From positions 3,038,001 through 3,102,000 of the forward strand of contig JAIUCV010000090.1 of the NCBI GenBank assembly GCA_026724425.1: DNA of 64,000 bases. The letters are read 5' to 3'. The notes beneath the pieces are model-generated. The model was not told the origin of the DNA. It did no database searches and saw only the letters and a program-made list of their open reading frames with translations. The position numbers and the translations under genes are program-made. The DNA is from Erythrophleum ivorense (Eukaryota; Streptophyta; Magnoliopsida; Fabales; Fabaceae). This document shows positions 25,053 through 39,791 of this stretch, piece by piece (positions within the stretch are counted from its first letter, which is position 1; each line of letters starts with the position of its first letter).

Positions 25053-28000
25053 GCTTATGTTTCTCTCAGGATGGTAGCTTTGATGTTCCTCTCAAGGAAT
25101 GACAATCATGTCACACATGTTGCTCCTCCTAGTCCCGTGGAGAATCTAATGCATGTTTGGCTAAGTATGGGTCCGTCTTGATCATTACATACACTACAAG
25201 TATGTTTCTACATTGTGTGGAGGCATAGAGCTACGATTGGGACTCCTTACTGCTTATGTTTCTCTCAGGATGGTAGCTTTGATGTTCCTCTCAAGGAATG
25301 AGAATCATGTCACACATGTTGCTCCTCCTAGTCCCGTGGAGAATCTAATGCATGTTTGGCTAAGTATGGGTCCGTCTTGATCATTACATACACTACAATT
25401 ATGTTTCTACATTGTGTGGAGGCATAGAGCTACGATTGGAACTCCTTACTACTTATGTTTCTCTCAGGATGGTAGCTTTGATGTTCCTCTCAAGGAATGA
25501 GAATCATGTCACACAAGTTGCTCCTCCTAGTCCCGTGGAGAATCTAATGCATGTTTGGCTAAGTATGGGTCCGTCTTGATCATTACATACACTACAAGTA
25601 TGTTTCTACATTGTGTGGAGGCATAGAGCTACGATTGGGACTCCTTACTACTTATGTTTCTCTCAGGATGGTAGCTTTGATGTTCCTCTCAAGGAATGAT
25701 AATCATGTCATACATGTTGCTCCTCATAGTCCCGTGGAGAACCTAATGCATGTTTGGCTAAGTATGGGTCCGTCTTGATCATTACATAGACTACAAGTAT
25801 GTTTCTACATTGTGTGGGGGCATAGAGCTACGATTGGGACTCCTTACTACTTATGTTTCTCTCAGGATGGTGCTTTGATGTTCCTCTCAAGGAATGAGAA
25901 TCATGTCACACATGTTGCTCCTCATAGTCTCGTGGAGAACCTAATGCATGTTTGGCTAAGTATGGGTCCGTCTTGATCATTACATACACTACAAGTATGT
26001 TTCTACATTGTGTGGAGGCATAGAGCTACGATTGGGACTCCTTACTGCTTATGTTTCTCTTAGGATGGTAGCTTTGATGTTCCTCTCAAGGAATGAGAAT
26101 CATGTCACACATGTTGCTCCTCATAGTCCCGTGGAGAACCTAATGCATGTTTTGCTAAGTATGGGTCCGTCTTGATCATTACATACACTACAAGTATGTT
26201 TCTACATTGTGTGGAGGCATAGAGCTACGATTGGGACTCCTTACTACTTATGTTTCTCTCAGGATGGTAGCTTTGATGTTCCTCTCAAGGAATGAGAATC
26301 ATGTCACACATGTTGCTCCTCATAGTCCCGTGGAGAACCTAATGCATGTTTGGCTAAGTATGGGTCCGTCTTGATTATTACATACACTACAAGTATGTTT
26401 TTACATTGTGTGGAGGCATAGAGCTACGATTGGGACTCCTTACTGCTTATGTTTCTCTCAGTATGGTAGCTTCGATGTTCCTCTCAAGGAATGAGAATCA
26501 TGTCACACATGTTTCTCCTCATAGTCCCGTGGAGAACCTAATGCATGTTTGGCTAAGTATGGGTCCGTCTTGATCATTACATACACTACAAGTATGTTTC
26601 TACATTGTGTGGAGGCATAAAGCTACGATTGGGACTCCTTACTACTTATGTTTCTCTCAGGATGGTAGCTTTGATGTTCCTCTCAAGGAATAAGAATCAT
26701 GTCACACATGTTGCTCCTCATAGTCCCGTGGAGAACCTAATGCTGTTTGGCTAAGTATGGGTCTGTCTTGATCATTACATACACTACAAGTATGTTTCTA
26801 CATTGTGTGGAGGCATAGAGCTACGATTGGGACTCCTTACTACTTATGTTTCTCTCAGGATGGTAGCTTTGATGTGCCTCTGAAGGAATGAGAATCATGT
26901 CACACATTTTGCTCCTGCTAGTCCCGTGGAGAACCTAATGCATGTTTGGCTAAGTATGGGTCCGTCTTGATCATTACATAGACTACAAGTATGTTTCTAC
27001 ATTGTGTGGAGGCATAGAGCTACGATTGGGACTCCTTACTGCTTATGTTTCTCTCAGGATGGTAGCTTTGATGTTCCTCTCAAGGAATGAGAATCATGTC
27101 ACACAAGTTGCTCCTCCTAGTCCCGTGGAGAATCTAATGCATGTTTGGCTAAGTATGGGTCCGTCTTGATCATTACATACACTACAAGTATGTTTCTATA
27201 ATTGTGTGGAGGCATAGAGCTACGATTGGGACTCCTTACTACTAATGTTTCTCTCAGGATGGTAGCTTTGATGTTCCTCTCAAGGAATGAGAATCATGTC
27301 ACACATGTTGCTCCTCATAGTCCCGTGGAGAACCTAATGCATGTTTGGCTAAGTATGGGTCCGTCTTGATCATTACATACACTACAAGTATGTTTCTATA
27401 ATTGTGTGGAGGCATAGAGCTACGATTGGGACTCCTTACTACTAATGTTTCTCTCAGGATGGTAGCTTTGATGTTCCTCTCAAGGAATGAGAATCATGTC
27501 ACACATGTTGCTCCTCATAGTCCCGTGGAGAACCTAATGCATGTTTTGCTAAGTATGGGTCCGTCTTGATCATTACATACACTACAAGTATGTTTCTACA
27601 TTGTGTGGAGGCATAGAGCTACGATTGGGACTCCTTACTGCTTATGTTTCTCTCAGGATGGTAGCTTTGATGTTCCTCTCAAGGAATGACAATCATGTCA
27701 CACATGTTGCTCCTCCTAGTCCCGTGGAGAATCTAATGCATGTTTGGCTAAGTATGGGTCCGTCTTGATCATTACATACACTACAAGTATGTTTCTACAT
27801 TGTGTGGAGGCATAGAGCTACGATTGGGACTCCTTACTGCTTATGTTTCTCTCAGGATGGTAGCTTTGATGTTCCTCTCAAGGAATGAGAATCATGTCAC
27901 ACATGTTGCTCCTCCTAGTCCCGTGGAGAATCTAATGCATGTTTGGCTAAGTATGGGTCCGTCTTGATCATTACATACACTACAATTATGTTTCTACATT

Positions 28001-30226
28001 GTGTGGAGGCATAGAGCTACGATTGGAACTCCTTACTACTTATGTTTCTCTCAGGATGGTAGCTTTGATGTTCCTCTCAAGGAATGAGAATCATGTCACA
28101 CAAGTTGCTCCTCCTAGTCCCGTGGAGAATCTAATGCATGTTTGGCTAAGTATGGGTCCGTCTTGATCATTACATACACTACAAGTATGTTTCTACATTG
28201 TGTGGAGGCATAGAGCTACGATTGGGACTCCTTACTACTTATGTTTCTCTCAGGATGGTAGCTTTGATGTTCCTCTCAAGGAATGATAATCATGTCATAC
28301 ATGTTGCTCCTCATAGTCCCGTGGAGAACCTAATGCATGTTTGGCTAAGTATGGGTCCGTCTTGATCATTACATAGACTACAAGTATGTTTCTACATTGT
28401 GTGGGGGCATAGAGCTACGATTGGGACTCCTTACTACTTATGTTTCTCTCAGGATGGTGCTTTGATGTTCCTCTCAAGGAATGAGAATCATGTCACACAT
28501 GTTGCTCCTCATAGTCTCGTGGAGAACCTAATGCATGTTTGGCTAAGTATGGGTCCGTCTTGATCATTACATACACTACAAGTATGTTTCTACATTGTGT
28601 GGAGGCATAGAGCTACGATTGGGACTCCTTACTGCTTATGTTTCTCTTAGGATGGTAGCTTTGATGTTCCTCTCAAGGAATGAGAATCATGTCACACATG
28701 TTGCTCCTCATAGTCCCGTGGAGAACCTAATGCATGTTTTGCTAAGTATGGGTCCGTCTTGATCATTACATACACTACAAGTATGTTTCTACATTGTGTG
28801 GAGGCATAGAGCTACGATTGGGACTCCTTACTACTTATGTTTCTCTCAGGATGGTAGCTTTGATGTTCCTCTCAAGGAATGAGAATCATGTCACACATGT
28901 TGCTCCTCATAGTCCCGTGGAGAACCTAATGCATGTTTGGCTAAGTATGGGTCCGTCTTGATTATTACATACACTACAAGTATGTTTTTACATTGTGTGG
29001 AGGCATAGAGCTACGATTGGGACTCCTTACTGCTTATGTTTCTCTCAGTATGGTAGCTTCGATGTTCCTCTCAAGGAATGAGAATCATGTCACACATGTT
29101 TCTCCTCATAGTCCCGTGGAGAACCTAATGCATGTTTGGCTAAGTATGGGTCCGTCTTGATCATTACATACACTACAAGTATGTTTCTACATTGTGTGGA
29201 GGCATAAAGCTACGATTGGGACTCCTTACTACTTATGTTTCTCTCAGGATGGTAGCTTTGATGTTCCTCTCAAGGAATAAGAATCATGTCACACATGTTG
29301 CTCCTCATAGTCCCGTGGAGAACCTAATGCTGTTTGGCTAAGTATGGGTCTGTCTTGATCATTACATACACTACAAGTATGTTTCTACATTGTGTGGAGG
29401 CATAGAGCTACGATTGGGACTCCTTACTACTTATGTTTCTCTCAGGATGGTAGCTTTGATGTGCCTCTGAAGGAATGAGAATCATGTCACACATTTTGCT
29501 CCTGCTAGTCCCGTGGAGAACCTAATGCATGTTTGGCTAAGTATGGGTCCGTCTTGATCATTACATAGACTACAAGTATGTTTCTACATTGTGTGGAGGC
29601 ATAGAGCTACGATTGGGACTCCTTACTGCTTATGTTTCTCTCAGGATGGTAGCTTTGATGTTCCTCTCAAGGAATGAGAATCATGTCACACAAGTTGCTC
29701 CTCCTAGTCCCGTGGAGAATCTAATGCATGTTTGGCTAAGTATGGGTCCGTCTTGATCATTACATACACTACAAGTATGTTTCTATAATTGTGTGGAGGC
29801 ATAGAGCTACGATTGGGACTCCTTACTACTAATGTTTCTCTCAGGATGGTAGCTTTGATGTTCCTCTCAAGGAATGAGAATCATGTCACACATGTTGCTC
29901 CTCATAGTCCCGTGGAGAACCTAATGCATGTTTGGCTAAGTATGGGTCCGTCTTGATCATTACATACACTACAAGTATGTTTCTATAATTGTGTGGAGGC
30001 ATAGAGCTACGATTGGGACTCCTTACTACTAATGTTTCTCTCAGGATGGTAGCTTTGATGTTCCTCTCAAGGAATGAGAATCATGTCACACATGTTGCTC
30101 CTCATAGTCCCGTGGAGAACCTAATGCATGTTTTGCTAAGTATGGGTCCGTCTTGATCATTACATACACTACAAGTATGTTTCTACATTGTGTGGAGGCA
30201 TAGAGCTACGATTGGGACTCCTTACT
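21852..30226 (+). repeat. 12/13-mer higher-order repeat (2,387 then 2,587 bp)
   Basis: Successive units begin at the type G monomers 21852, 24239, 26826 and 29413. The first unit has 12 monomers (2,387 bp), the next two have 13 (2,587 bp), and the fourth is partial. The tacaattatg marker at 22807, 25394 and 27981 confirms the 2,587-bp step, and the exact match runs 22373-27639 against 24960-30226. The step from 12 to 13 coincides with duplication of the 200-bp monomer (tctataattg) plus its ctactaatg follower: one in unit 1, two in units 2-4. Confidence 0.85.
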
Positions 30227-31560
30227 ACTTATGTTTCTCTCAGGATGGTAGCTTTGATGTTCCTCTCAAGGAATGAGAATCATGTCACACATGTTGCTCC
30301 TCATAGTCCCGTGGAGAACCTAATGCATGTTTGGCTAAGTATGGGTCCGTCTTGATTATTACATACACTACAAGTATGTTTTTACATTGTGTGGAGGCAT
30401 AGAGCTACGATTGGGACTCCTTACTGCTTATGTTTCTCTCAGTATGGTAGCTTCGATGTTCCTCTCAAGGAATGAGAATCATGTCACACATGTTTCTCCT
30501 CATAGTCCCGTGGAGAACCTAATGCATGTTTGGCTAAGTATGGGTCCGTCTTGATCATTACATACACTACAAGTATGTTTCTACATTGTGTGGAGGCATA
30601 AAGCTACGATTGGGACTCCTTACTACTTATGTTTCTCTCAGGATGGTAGCTTTGATGTTCCTCTCAAGGAATAAGAATCATGTCACACATGTTTCTCCTC
30701 ATAGTCCCGTGGAGAACCTAATGCTGTTTGGCTAAGTATGGGTCTGTCTTGATCATTACATACAGTACAAGTATGTTTCTACATTGTGTGGAGGCATAGA
30801 GCTACGATTGGGACTCCTTACTACTTATGTTTCTCTCAGGATGGTAGCTTTGATGTGCCTCTGAAGGAATGAGAATCATGTCACACATTTTGCTCCTGCT
30901 AGTCCCGTGGAGAACCTAATGCATGTTTGGCTAAGTATGGGTCCGTCTTGATCATTACATAGACTACAAGTATGTTTCTACATTGTGTGGAGGCATAGAG
31001 CTACGATTGGGACTCCTTACTGCTTATGTTTCTCTCAGGATGGTAGCTTTGATGTTCCTCTCAAGGAATGAGAATCATGTCACACAAGTTGCTCCTCCTA
31101 GTCCCGTGGAGAATCTAATGCATGTTTGGCTAAGTATGGGTCCGTCTTGATCATTACATACACTACAAGTATGTTTCTATAATTGTGTGGAGGCATAGAG
31201 CTACGATTGGGACTCCTTACTACTAATGTTTCTCTCAGGATGGTAGCTTTGATGTTCCTCTCAAGGAATGAGAATCATGTCACACATGTTACTCCTCATA
31301 GTCCCGTGGAGAACCTAATGCATGTTTGGCTAAGTATGGGTCCGTCTTGATCATTACATACACTACAAGTATGTTTCTACATTGTGTGGAGGCATAGAGC
31401 TACGATTGGGACTCCTTACTGCTTATGTTTCTCTCAGGATGGTAGCTTTGATGTTCCTCTCAAGGAATGACAATCATGTCACACATGTTGCTCCTCCTAG
31501 TCCCGTGGAGAATCTAATGCATGTTTGGCTAAGTATGGGTCCGTCTTGATCATTACATAC
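30227..31560 (+). repeat. Mosaic monomers with a 7-mer spacing
   Basis: Type G monomers at 29462 and 30856 lie 1,394 bp apart (seven monomers). The same 7-mer spacing recurs at 35033-36427, 40007-41401, 44783-46177 and, shortened by 4 bp, at 48964-50354. The monomer preceding the second type G carries tacagtacaag (C158G), seen here near 30763. No sequence other than satellite is present. Confidence 0.75.
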
Positions 31561-34500
31561 ACTACAAGTATGTTTCTACATTGTGTGGGGGCATAGAGCT
31601 ACGATTGGGACTCCTTACTACTTATGTTTCTCTCAGGATGGTGCTTTGATGTTCCTCTCAAGGAATGAGAATCATGTCACACATGTTGCTCCTCATAGTC
31701 TCGTGGAGAACCTAATGCATGTTTGGCTAAGTACGGGTCCGTCTTGATCATTACATACACTACAAGTATGTTTCTACATTGTGTGGAGGCATAGAGCTAC
31801 GATTGGGACTCCTTACTGCTTATGTTTCTCTTAGGATGGTAGCTTTGATGTTCCTCTCAAGGAATGAGAATCATGTCACACATGTTGCTCCTCATAGTCC
31901 CGTGGAGAACCTAATGCATGTTTTGCTAAGTATGGGTCCGTCTTGATCATTACATACACTACAAGTATGTTTCTACATTGTGTGGAGGCATAGAGCTACG
32001 ATTGGGACTCCTTACTACTTATGTTTCTCTCAGGATGGTAGCTTTGATGTTCCTCTCAAGGAATGAGAATCATGTCACACATGCTGCTCCTCATAGTCCC
32101 GTGGAGAACCTAATGCATGTTTGGCTAAGTATGGGTCCGTCTTGATTATTACATACACTACAAGTATGTTTTTACATTGTGTGGAGGCATAGAGCTACGA
32201 TTGGGACTCCTTACTGCTTATGTTTCTCTCAGTATGGTAGCTTCGATGTTCCTCTCAAGGAATGAGAATCATGTCACACATGTTGCTCCTCATAGTCCCG
32301 TGGAGAACCTAATGCATGTTTGGCTAAGTATGGGTCCGTCTTGATCATTACATACACTACAAGTATGTTTCTACATTGTGTGGAGGCATAAAGCTACGAT
32401 TGGGACTCCTTACTACTTATGTTTCTCTCAGGATGGTAGCTTTGATGTTCCTCTCAAGGAATAAGAATCATGTCACACATGTTGCTCCTCATAGTCCCGT
32501 GGAGAACCTAATGCTGTTTGGCTAAGTATGGGTCTGTCTTGATCATTACATACAGTACAAGTATGTTTCTACATTGTGTGGAGGCATAGAGCTACGATTG
32601 GGACTCCTTACTACTTATGTTTCTCTCAGGATGGTAGCTTTGATGTGCCTCTGAAGGAATGAGAATCATGTCACACATTTTGCTCCTGCTAGTCCCGTGG
32701 AGAACCTAATGCATGTTTGGCTAAGTATGGGTCCGTCTTGATCATTACATAGACTACAAGTATGTTTCTACATTGTGTGGAGGCATAGAGCTACGATTGG
32801 GACTCCTTACTGCTTATGTTTCTCTCAGGATGGTAGCTTTGATGTTCCTCTCAAGGAATGAGAATCATGTCACACAAGTTGCTCCTCCTAGTCCCGTGGA
32901 GAATCTAATGCATGTTTGGCTAAGTATGGGTCCGTCTTGATCATTACATACACTACAAGTATGTTTCTATAATTGTGTGGAGGCATAGAGCTACGATTGG
33001 GACTCCTTACTACTAATGTTTCTCTCAGGATGGTAGCTTTGATGTTCCTCTCAAGGAATGAGAATCATGTCACACATGTTGCTCCTCATAGTCCCGTGGA
33101 GAACCTAATGCATGTTTGGCTAAGTATGGGTCCGTCTTGATCATTACATACACTACAAGTATGTTTCTACATTGTGTGGAGGCATAGAGCTACGATTGGG
33201 ACTCCTTACTGCTTATGTTTCTCTCAGGATGGTAGCTTTGATGTTCCTCTCAAGGAATGACAATCATGTCACACATGTTGCTCCTCCTAGTCCCGTGGAG
33301 AATCTAATGCATGTTTGGCTAAGTATGGGTCCGTCTTGATCATTACATACACTACAAGTATGTTTCTACATTGTGTGGAGGCATAGAGCTACGATTGGGA
33401 CTCCTTACTGCTTATGTTTCTCTCAGGATGGTAGCTTTGATGTTCCTCTCAAGGAATGAGAATCATGTCACACATGTTGCTCCTCCTAGTCCCGTGGAGA
33501 ATCTAATGCATGTTTGGCTAAGTATGGGTCCGTCTTGATCATTACATACACTACAATTATGTTTCTACATTGTGTGGAGGCATAGAGCTACGATTGGAAC
33601 TCCTTACTACTTATGTTTCTCTCAGGATGGTAGCTTTGATGTTCCTCTCAAGGAATGAGAATCATGTCACACAAGTTGCTCCTCCTAGTCCCGTGGAGAA
33701 TCTAATGCATGTTTGGCTAAGTATGGGTCCGTCTTGATCATTACATACACTACAAGTATGTTTCTACATTGTGTGGAGGCATAGAGCTACGATTGGGACT
33801 CCTTACTACTTATGTTTCTCTCAGGATGGTAGCTTTGATGTTCCTCTCAAGGAATGATAATCATGTCATACATGTTGCTCCTCATAGTCCCGTGGAGAAC
33901 CTAATGCATGTTTGGCTAAGTATGGGTCCGTCTTGATCATTACATAGACTACAAGTATGTTTCTACATTGTGTGGGGGCATAGAGCTACGATTGGGACTC
34001 CTTACTACTTATGTTTCTCTCAGGATGGTGCTTTGATGTTCCTCTCAAGGAATGAGAATCATGTCACACATGTTGCTCCTCATAGTCTCGTGGAGAACCT
34101 AATGCATGTTTGGCTAAGTATGGGTCCGTCTTGATCATTACATACACTACAAGTATGTTTCTACATTGTGTGGAGGCATAGAGCTACGATTGGGACTCCT
34201 TACTGCTTATGTTTCTCTTAGGATGGTAGCTTTGATGTTCCTCTCAAGGAATGAGAATCATGTCACACATGTTGCTCCTCATAGTCCCGTGGAGAACCTA
34301 ATGCATGTTTTGCTAAGTATGGGTCCGTCTTGATCATTACATACACTACAAGTATGTTTCTACATTGTGTGGAGGCATAGAGCTACGATTGGGACTCCTT
34401 ACTACTTATGTTTCTCTCAGGATGGTAGCTTTGATGTTCCTCTCAAGGAATGAGAATCATGTCACACATGTTGCTCCTCATAGTCCCGTGGAGAACCTAA

Positions 34501-35797
34501 TGCATGTTTGGCTAAGTATGGGTCCGTCTTGATTATTACATACACTACAAGTATGTTTTTACATTGTGTGGAGGCATAGAGCTACGATTGGGACTCCTTA
34601 CTGCTTATGTTTCTCTCAGTATGGTAGCTTCGATGTTCCTCTCAAGGAATGAGAATCATGTCACACATATTTCTCCTCATAGTCCCGTGGAGAACCTAAT
34701 GCATGTTTGGCTAAGTATGGGTCCGTCTTGATCATTACATACACTACAAGTATGTTTCTACATTGTGTGGAGGCATAAAGCTACGATTGGGACTCCTTAC
34801 TACTTATGTTTCTCTCAGGATGGTAGCTTTGATGTTCCTCTCAAGGAATAAGAATCATGTCACACATGTTGCTCCTCATAGTCCCGTGGAGAACCTAATG
34901 CTGTTTGGCTAAGTATGGGTCTGTCTTGATCATTACATACACTACAAGTATGTTTCTACATTGTGTGGAGGCATAGAGCTACGATTGGGACTCCTTACTA
35001 CTTATGTTTCTCTCAGGATGGTAGCTTTGATGTGCCTCTGAAGGAATGAGAATCATGTCACACATTTTGCTCCTGCTAGTCCCGTGGAGAACCTAATGCA
35101 TGTTTGGCTAAGTATGGGTCCGTCTTGATCATTACATAGACTACAAGTATGTTTCTACATTGTGTGGAGGCATAGAGCTACGATTGGGACTCCTTACTGC
35201 TTATGTTTCTCTCAGGATGGTAGCTTTGATGTTCCTCTCAAGGAATGAGAATCATGTCACACAAGTTGCTCCTCCTAGTCCCGTGGAGAATCTAATGCAT
35301 GTTTGGCTAAGTATGGGTCCGTCTTGATCATTACATACACTACAAGTATGTTTCTATAATTGTGTGGAGGCATAGAGCTACGATTGGGACTCCTTACTAC
35401 TAATGTTTCTCTCAGGATGGTAGCTTTGATGTTCCTCTCAAGGAATGAGAATCATGTCACACATGTTGCTCCTCATAGTCCCGTGGAGAACCTAATGCAT
35501 GTTTGGCTAAGTATGGGTCCGTCTTGATCATTACATACACTACAAGTATGTTTCTATAATTGTGTGGAGGCATAGAGCTACGATTGGGACTCCTTACTAC
35601 TAATGTTTCTCTCAGGATGGTAGCTTTGATGTTCCTCTCAAGGAATGAGAATCATGTCACACATGTTGCTCCTCATAGTCCCGTGGAGAACCTAATGCAT
35701 GTTTTGCTAAGTATGGGTCCGTCTTGATCATTACATACACTACAAGTATGTTTCTACATTGTGTGGAGGCATAGAGCTACGATTGGGACTCCTTACT
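31561..35797 (+). repeat. 4.2-kb block, second copy (offset 10,745 bp)
   Basis: This is the counterpart of 20816-25052. The left edge is defined by loss of the tacatagactac variant (C156G at 20815, C at 31560). The right edge is defined by monomer position 17 (G at 25053, A at 35798). Type G monomers fall at 32646 and 35033, and paired 200-bp tctataattg monomers near 35353 and 35552. The 3' part also belongs to the 13,927-bp-offset block, so two duplication events overlap here. Confidence 0.8.
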
Positions 35798-38700
35798 ACT
35801 TATGTTTCTCTCAGGATGGTAGCTTTGATGTTCCTCTCAAGGAATGAGAATCATGTCACACATGTTGCTCCTCATAGTCCCGTGGAGAACCTAATGCATG
35901 TTTGGCTAAGTATGGGTCCGTCTTGATTATTACATACACTACAAGTATGTTTTTACATTGTGTGGAGGCATAGAGCTACGATTGGGACTCCTTACTGCTT
36001 ATGTTTCTCTCAGTATGGTAGCTTCGATGTTCCTCTCAAGGAATGAGAATCATGTCACACATGTTTCTCCTCATAGTCCCGTGGAGAACCTAATGCATGT
36101 TTGGCTAAGTATGGGTCCGTCTTGATCATTACATACACTACAAGTATGTTTCTACATTGTGTGGAGGCATAAAGCTACGATTGGGACTCCTTACGACTTA
36201 TGTTTCTCTCAGGATGGTAGCTTTGATGTTCCTCTCAAGGAATAAGAATCATGTCACACATGTTGCTCCTCATAGTCCCGTGGAGAACCTAATGCTGTTT
36301 GGCTAAGTATGGGTCTGTCTTGATCATTACATACAGTACAAGTATGTTTCTACATTGTGTGGAGGCATAGAGCTACGATTGGGACTCCTTACTACTTATG
36401 TTTCTCTCAGGATGGTAGCTTTGATGTGCCTCTGAAGGAATGAGAATCATGTCACACATTTTGCTCCTGCTAGTCCCGTGGAGAACCTAATGCATGTTTG
36501 GCTAAGTATGGGTCCGTCTTGATCATTACATAGACTACAAGTATGTTTCTACATTGTGTGGAGGCATAGAGCTACGATTGGGACTCCTTACTGCTTATGT
36601 TTCTCTCAGGATGGTAGCTTTGATGTTCCTCTCAAGGAATGAGAATCATGTCACACAAGTTGCTCCTCCTAGTCCCGTGGAGAATCTAATGCATGTTTGG
36701 CTAAGTATGGGTCCGTCTTGATCATTACATACACTACAAGTATGTTTCTATAATTGTGTGGAGGCATAGAGCTACGATTGGGACTCCTTACTACTAATGT
36801 TTCTCTCAGGATGGTAGCTTTGATGTTCCTCTCAAGGAATGAGAATCATGTCACACATGTTACTCCTCATAGTCCCGTGGAGAACCTAATGCATGTTTGG
36901 CTAAGTATGGGTCCGTCTTGATCATTACATACACTACAAGTATGTTTCTACATTGTGTGGAGGCATAGAGCTACGATTGGGACTCCTTACTGCTTATGTT
37001 TCTCTCAGGATGGTAGCTTTGATGTTCCTCTCAAGGAATGAGAATCATGTCACACATGTTGCTCCTCCTAGTCCCGTGGAGAATCTAATGCATGTTTGGC
37101 TAAGTATGGGTCCGTCTTGATCATTACATACACTACAAGTATGTTTCTACATTGTGTGGAGGCATAGAGCTACGATTGGGACTCCTTACTGCTTATGTTT
37201 CTCTCAGGATGGTAGCTTTGATGTTCCTCTCAAGGAATGAGAATAATGTCACACATGTTGCTCCTCCTAGTCCCGTGGAGAATCTAATGCATGTTTGGCT
37301 AAGTATGGGTCCGTCTTGATCATTACATACACTACAATTATGTTTCTACATTGTGTGGAGGCATAGAGCTACGATTGGAACTCCTTACTACTTATGTTTC
37401 TCTCAGGATGGTAGCTTTGATGTTCCTCTCAAGGAATGAGAATCATGTCACACAAGTTGCTCCTCCTAGTCCCGTGGAGAATCTACTGCATGTTTGGCTA
37501 AGTATGGGTCCGTCTTGATCATTACATACACTACAAGTATGTTTCTACATTGTGTGGAGGCATAGAGCTACGATTGGGACTCCTTACTACTTATGTTTCT
37601 CTCAGGATGGTAGCTTTGATGTTCCTCTCAAGGAATGATAATCATGTCATACATGTTGCTCCTCATAGTCCCGTGGAGAATCTAATGCATGTTTGGCTAA
37701 GTATGGGTCCGTCTTGATCATTACATACACTACAAGTATGTTTCTACATTGTGTGGAGGCATAGAGCTACGATTGGGACTCCTTACTGCTTATGTTTCTC
37801 TCAGGATGGTAGCTTTGATGTTCCTCTCAAGGAATGAGAATAATGTCACACATGTTGCTCCTCCTAGTCCCGTGGAGAATCTAATGCATGTTTGGCTAAG
37901 TATGGGTCCGTCTTGATCATTACATACACTACAATTATGTTTCTACATTGTGTGGAGGCATAGAGCTACGATTGGAACTCCTTACTACTTATGTTTCTCT
38001 CAGGATGGTAGCTTTGATGTTCCTCTCAAGGAATGAGAATCATGTCACACAAGTTGCTCCTCCTAGTCCCGTGGAGAATCTAATGCATGTTTGGCTAAGT
38101 ATGGGTCCGTCTTGATCATTACATACACTACAAGTATGTTTCTACATTGTGTGGAGGCATAGAGCTACGATTGGGACTCCTTACTACTTATGTTTCTCTC
38201 AGGATGGTAGCTTTGATGTTCCTCTCAAGGAATGATAATCATGTCATACATGTTGCTCCTCATAGTCCCGTGGAGAACCTAATGCATGTTTGGCTAAGTA
38301 TGGGTCCGTCTTGATCATTACATAGACTACAAGTATGTTTCTACATTGTGTGGGGGCATAGAGCTACGATTGGGACTCCTTACTACTTATGTTTCTCTCA
38401 GGATGGTGCTTTGATGTTCCTCTCAAGGAATGAGAATCATGTCACACATGTTGCTCCTCATAGTCTCGTGGAGAACCTAATGCATGTTTGGCTAAGTATG
38501 GGTCCGTCTTGATCATTACATACACTACAAGTATGTTTCTACATTGTGTGGAGGCATAAAGCTACGATTGGGACTCCTTACTACTTATGTTTCTCTCAGG
38601 ATGGTAGCTTTGATGTTCCTCTCAAGGAATAAGAATCATGTCACACATGTTGCTCCTCATAGTACCGTGGAGAACCTAATGCTGTTTGGCTAAGTATGGG

Positions 38701-39791
38701 TCTGTCTTGATCATTACATACACTACAAGTATGTTTCTACATTGTGTGGAGGCATAGAGCTACGATTGGGACTCCTTACTACTTATGTTTCTCTCAGGAT
38801 GGTAGCTTTGATGTGCCTCTGAAGGAATGAGAATCATGTCACACATTTTGCTCCTGCTAGTCCCGTGGAGAACCTAATGCATGTTTGGCTAAGTATGGGT
38901 CCGTCTTGATCATTACATAGACTACAAGTATGTTTCTACATTGTGTGGAGGCATAGAGCTACGATTGGGACTCCTTACTGCTTATGTTTCTCTCAGGATG
39001 GTAGCTTTGATGTTCCTCTCAAGGAATGAGAATCATGTCACACAAGTTGCTCCTCCTAGTCCCGTGGAGAATCTAATGCATGTTTGGCTAAGTATGGGTC
39101 CGTCTTGATCATTACATACACTACAAGTATGTTTCTATAATTGTGTGGAGGCATAGAGCTACGATTGGGACTCCTTACTACTAATGTTTCTCTCAGGATG
39201 GTAGCTTTGATGTTCCTCTCAAGGAATGAGAATCATGTCACACATGTTGCTCCTCATAGTCCCGTGGAGAACCTAATGCATGTTTGGCTAAGTATGGGTC
39301 CGTCTTGATCATTACATACACTACAAGTATGTTTCTACATTGTGTGGAGGCATAGAGCTACGATTGGGACTCCTTACTACTTATGTTTCTCTCAGGATGG
39401 TAGCTTTGATGTTCCTCTCAAGGAATAAGAATCATGTCACACATGTTGCTCCTCATAGTCCCGTGGAGAACCTAATGCTGTTTGGCTAAGTATGGGTCTG
39501 TCTTGATCATTACATACACTACAAGTATGTTTCTACATTGTGTGGAGGCATAGAGCTACGATTGGGACTCCTTACTACTTATGTTTCTCTCAGGATGGTA
39601 GCTTTGATGTGCCTCTGAAGGAATGAGAATCATGTCACACATTTTGCTCCTGCTAGTCCCGTGGAGAACCTAATGCATGTTTGGCTAAGTATGGGTCCGT
39701 CTTGATCATTACATAGACTACAAGTATGTTTCTACATTGTGTGGAGGCATAGAGCTACGATTGGGACTCCTTACTGCTTATGTTTCTCTCA
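34631..39791 (+). repeat. 5.2-kb block, first copy (offset ~13,927 bp, 70 monomers)
   Basis: The gaataatgtc variants at 37241 and 37838 recur at 51168 and 51765 (offset 13,927). Type G monomers at 36427, 38814 and 39610 recur at 50354, 52741 and 53537. Left of a 4-bp deletion in the second copy the offset is 13,931 (35033 to 48964). Private differences in this copy include cttacgactta near 36192, aatctactgc near 37481 and agtaccg at 38661. Confidence 0.82.
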
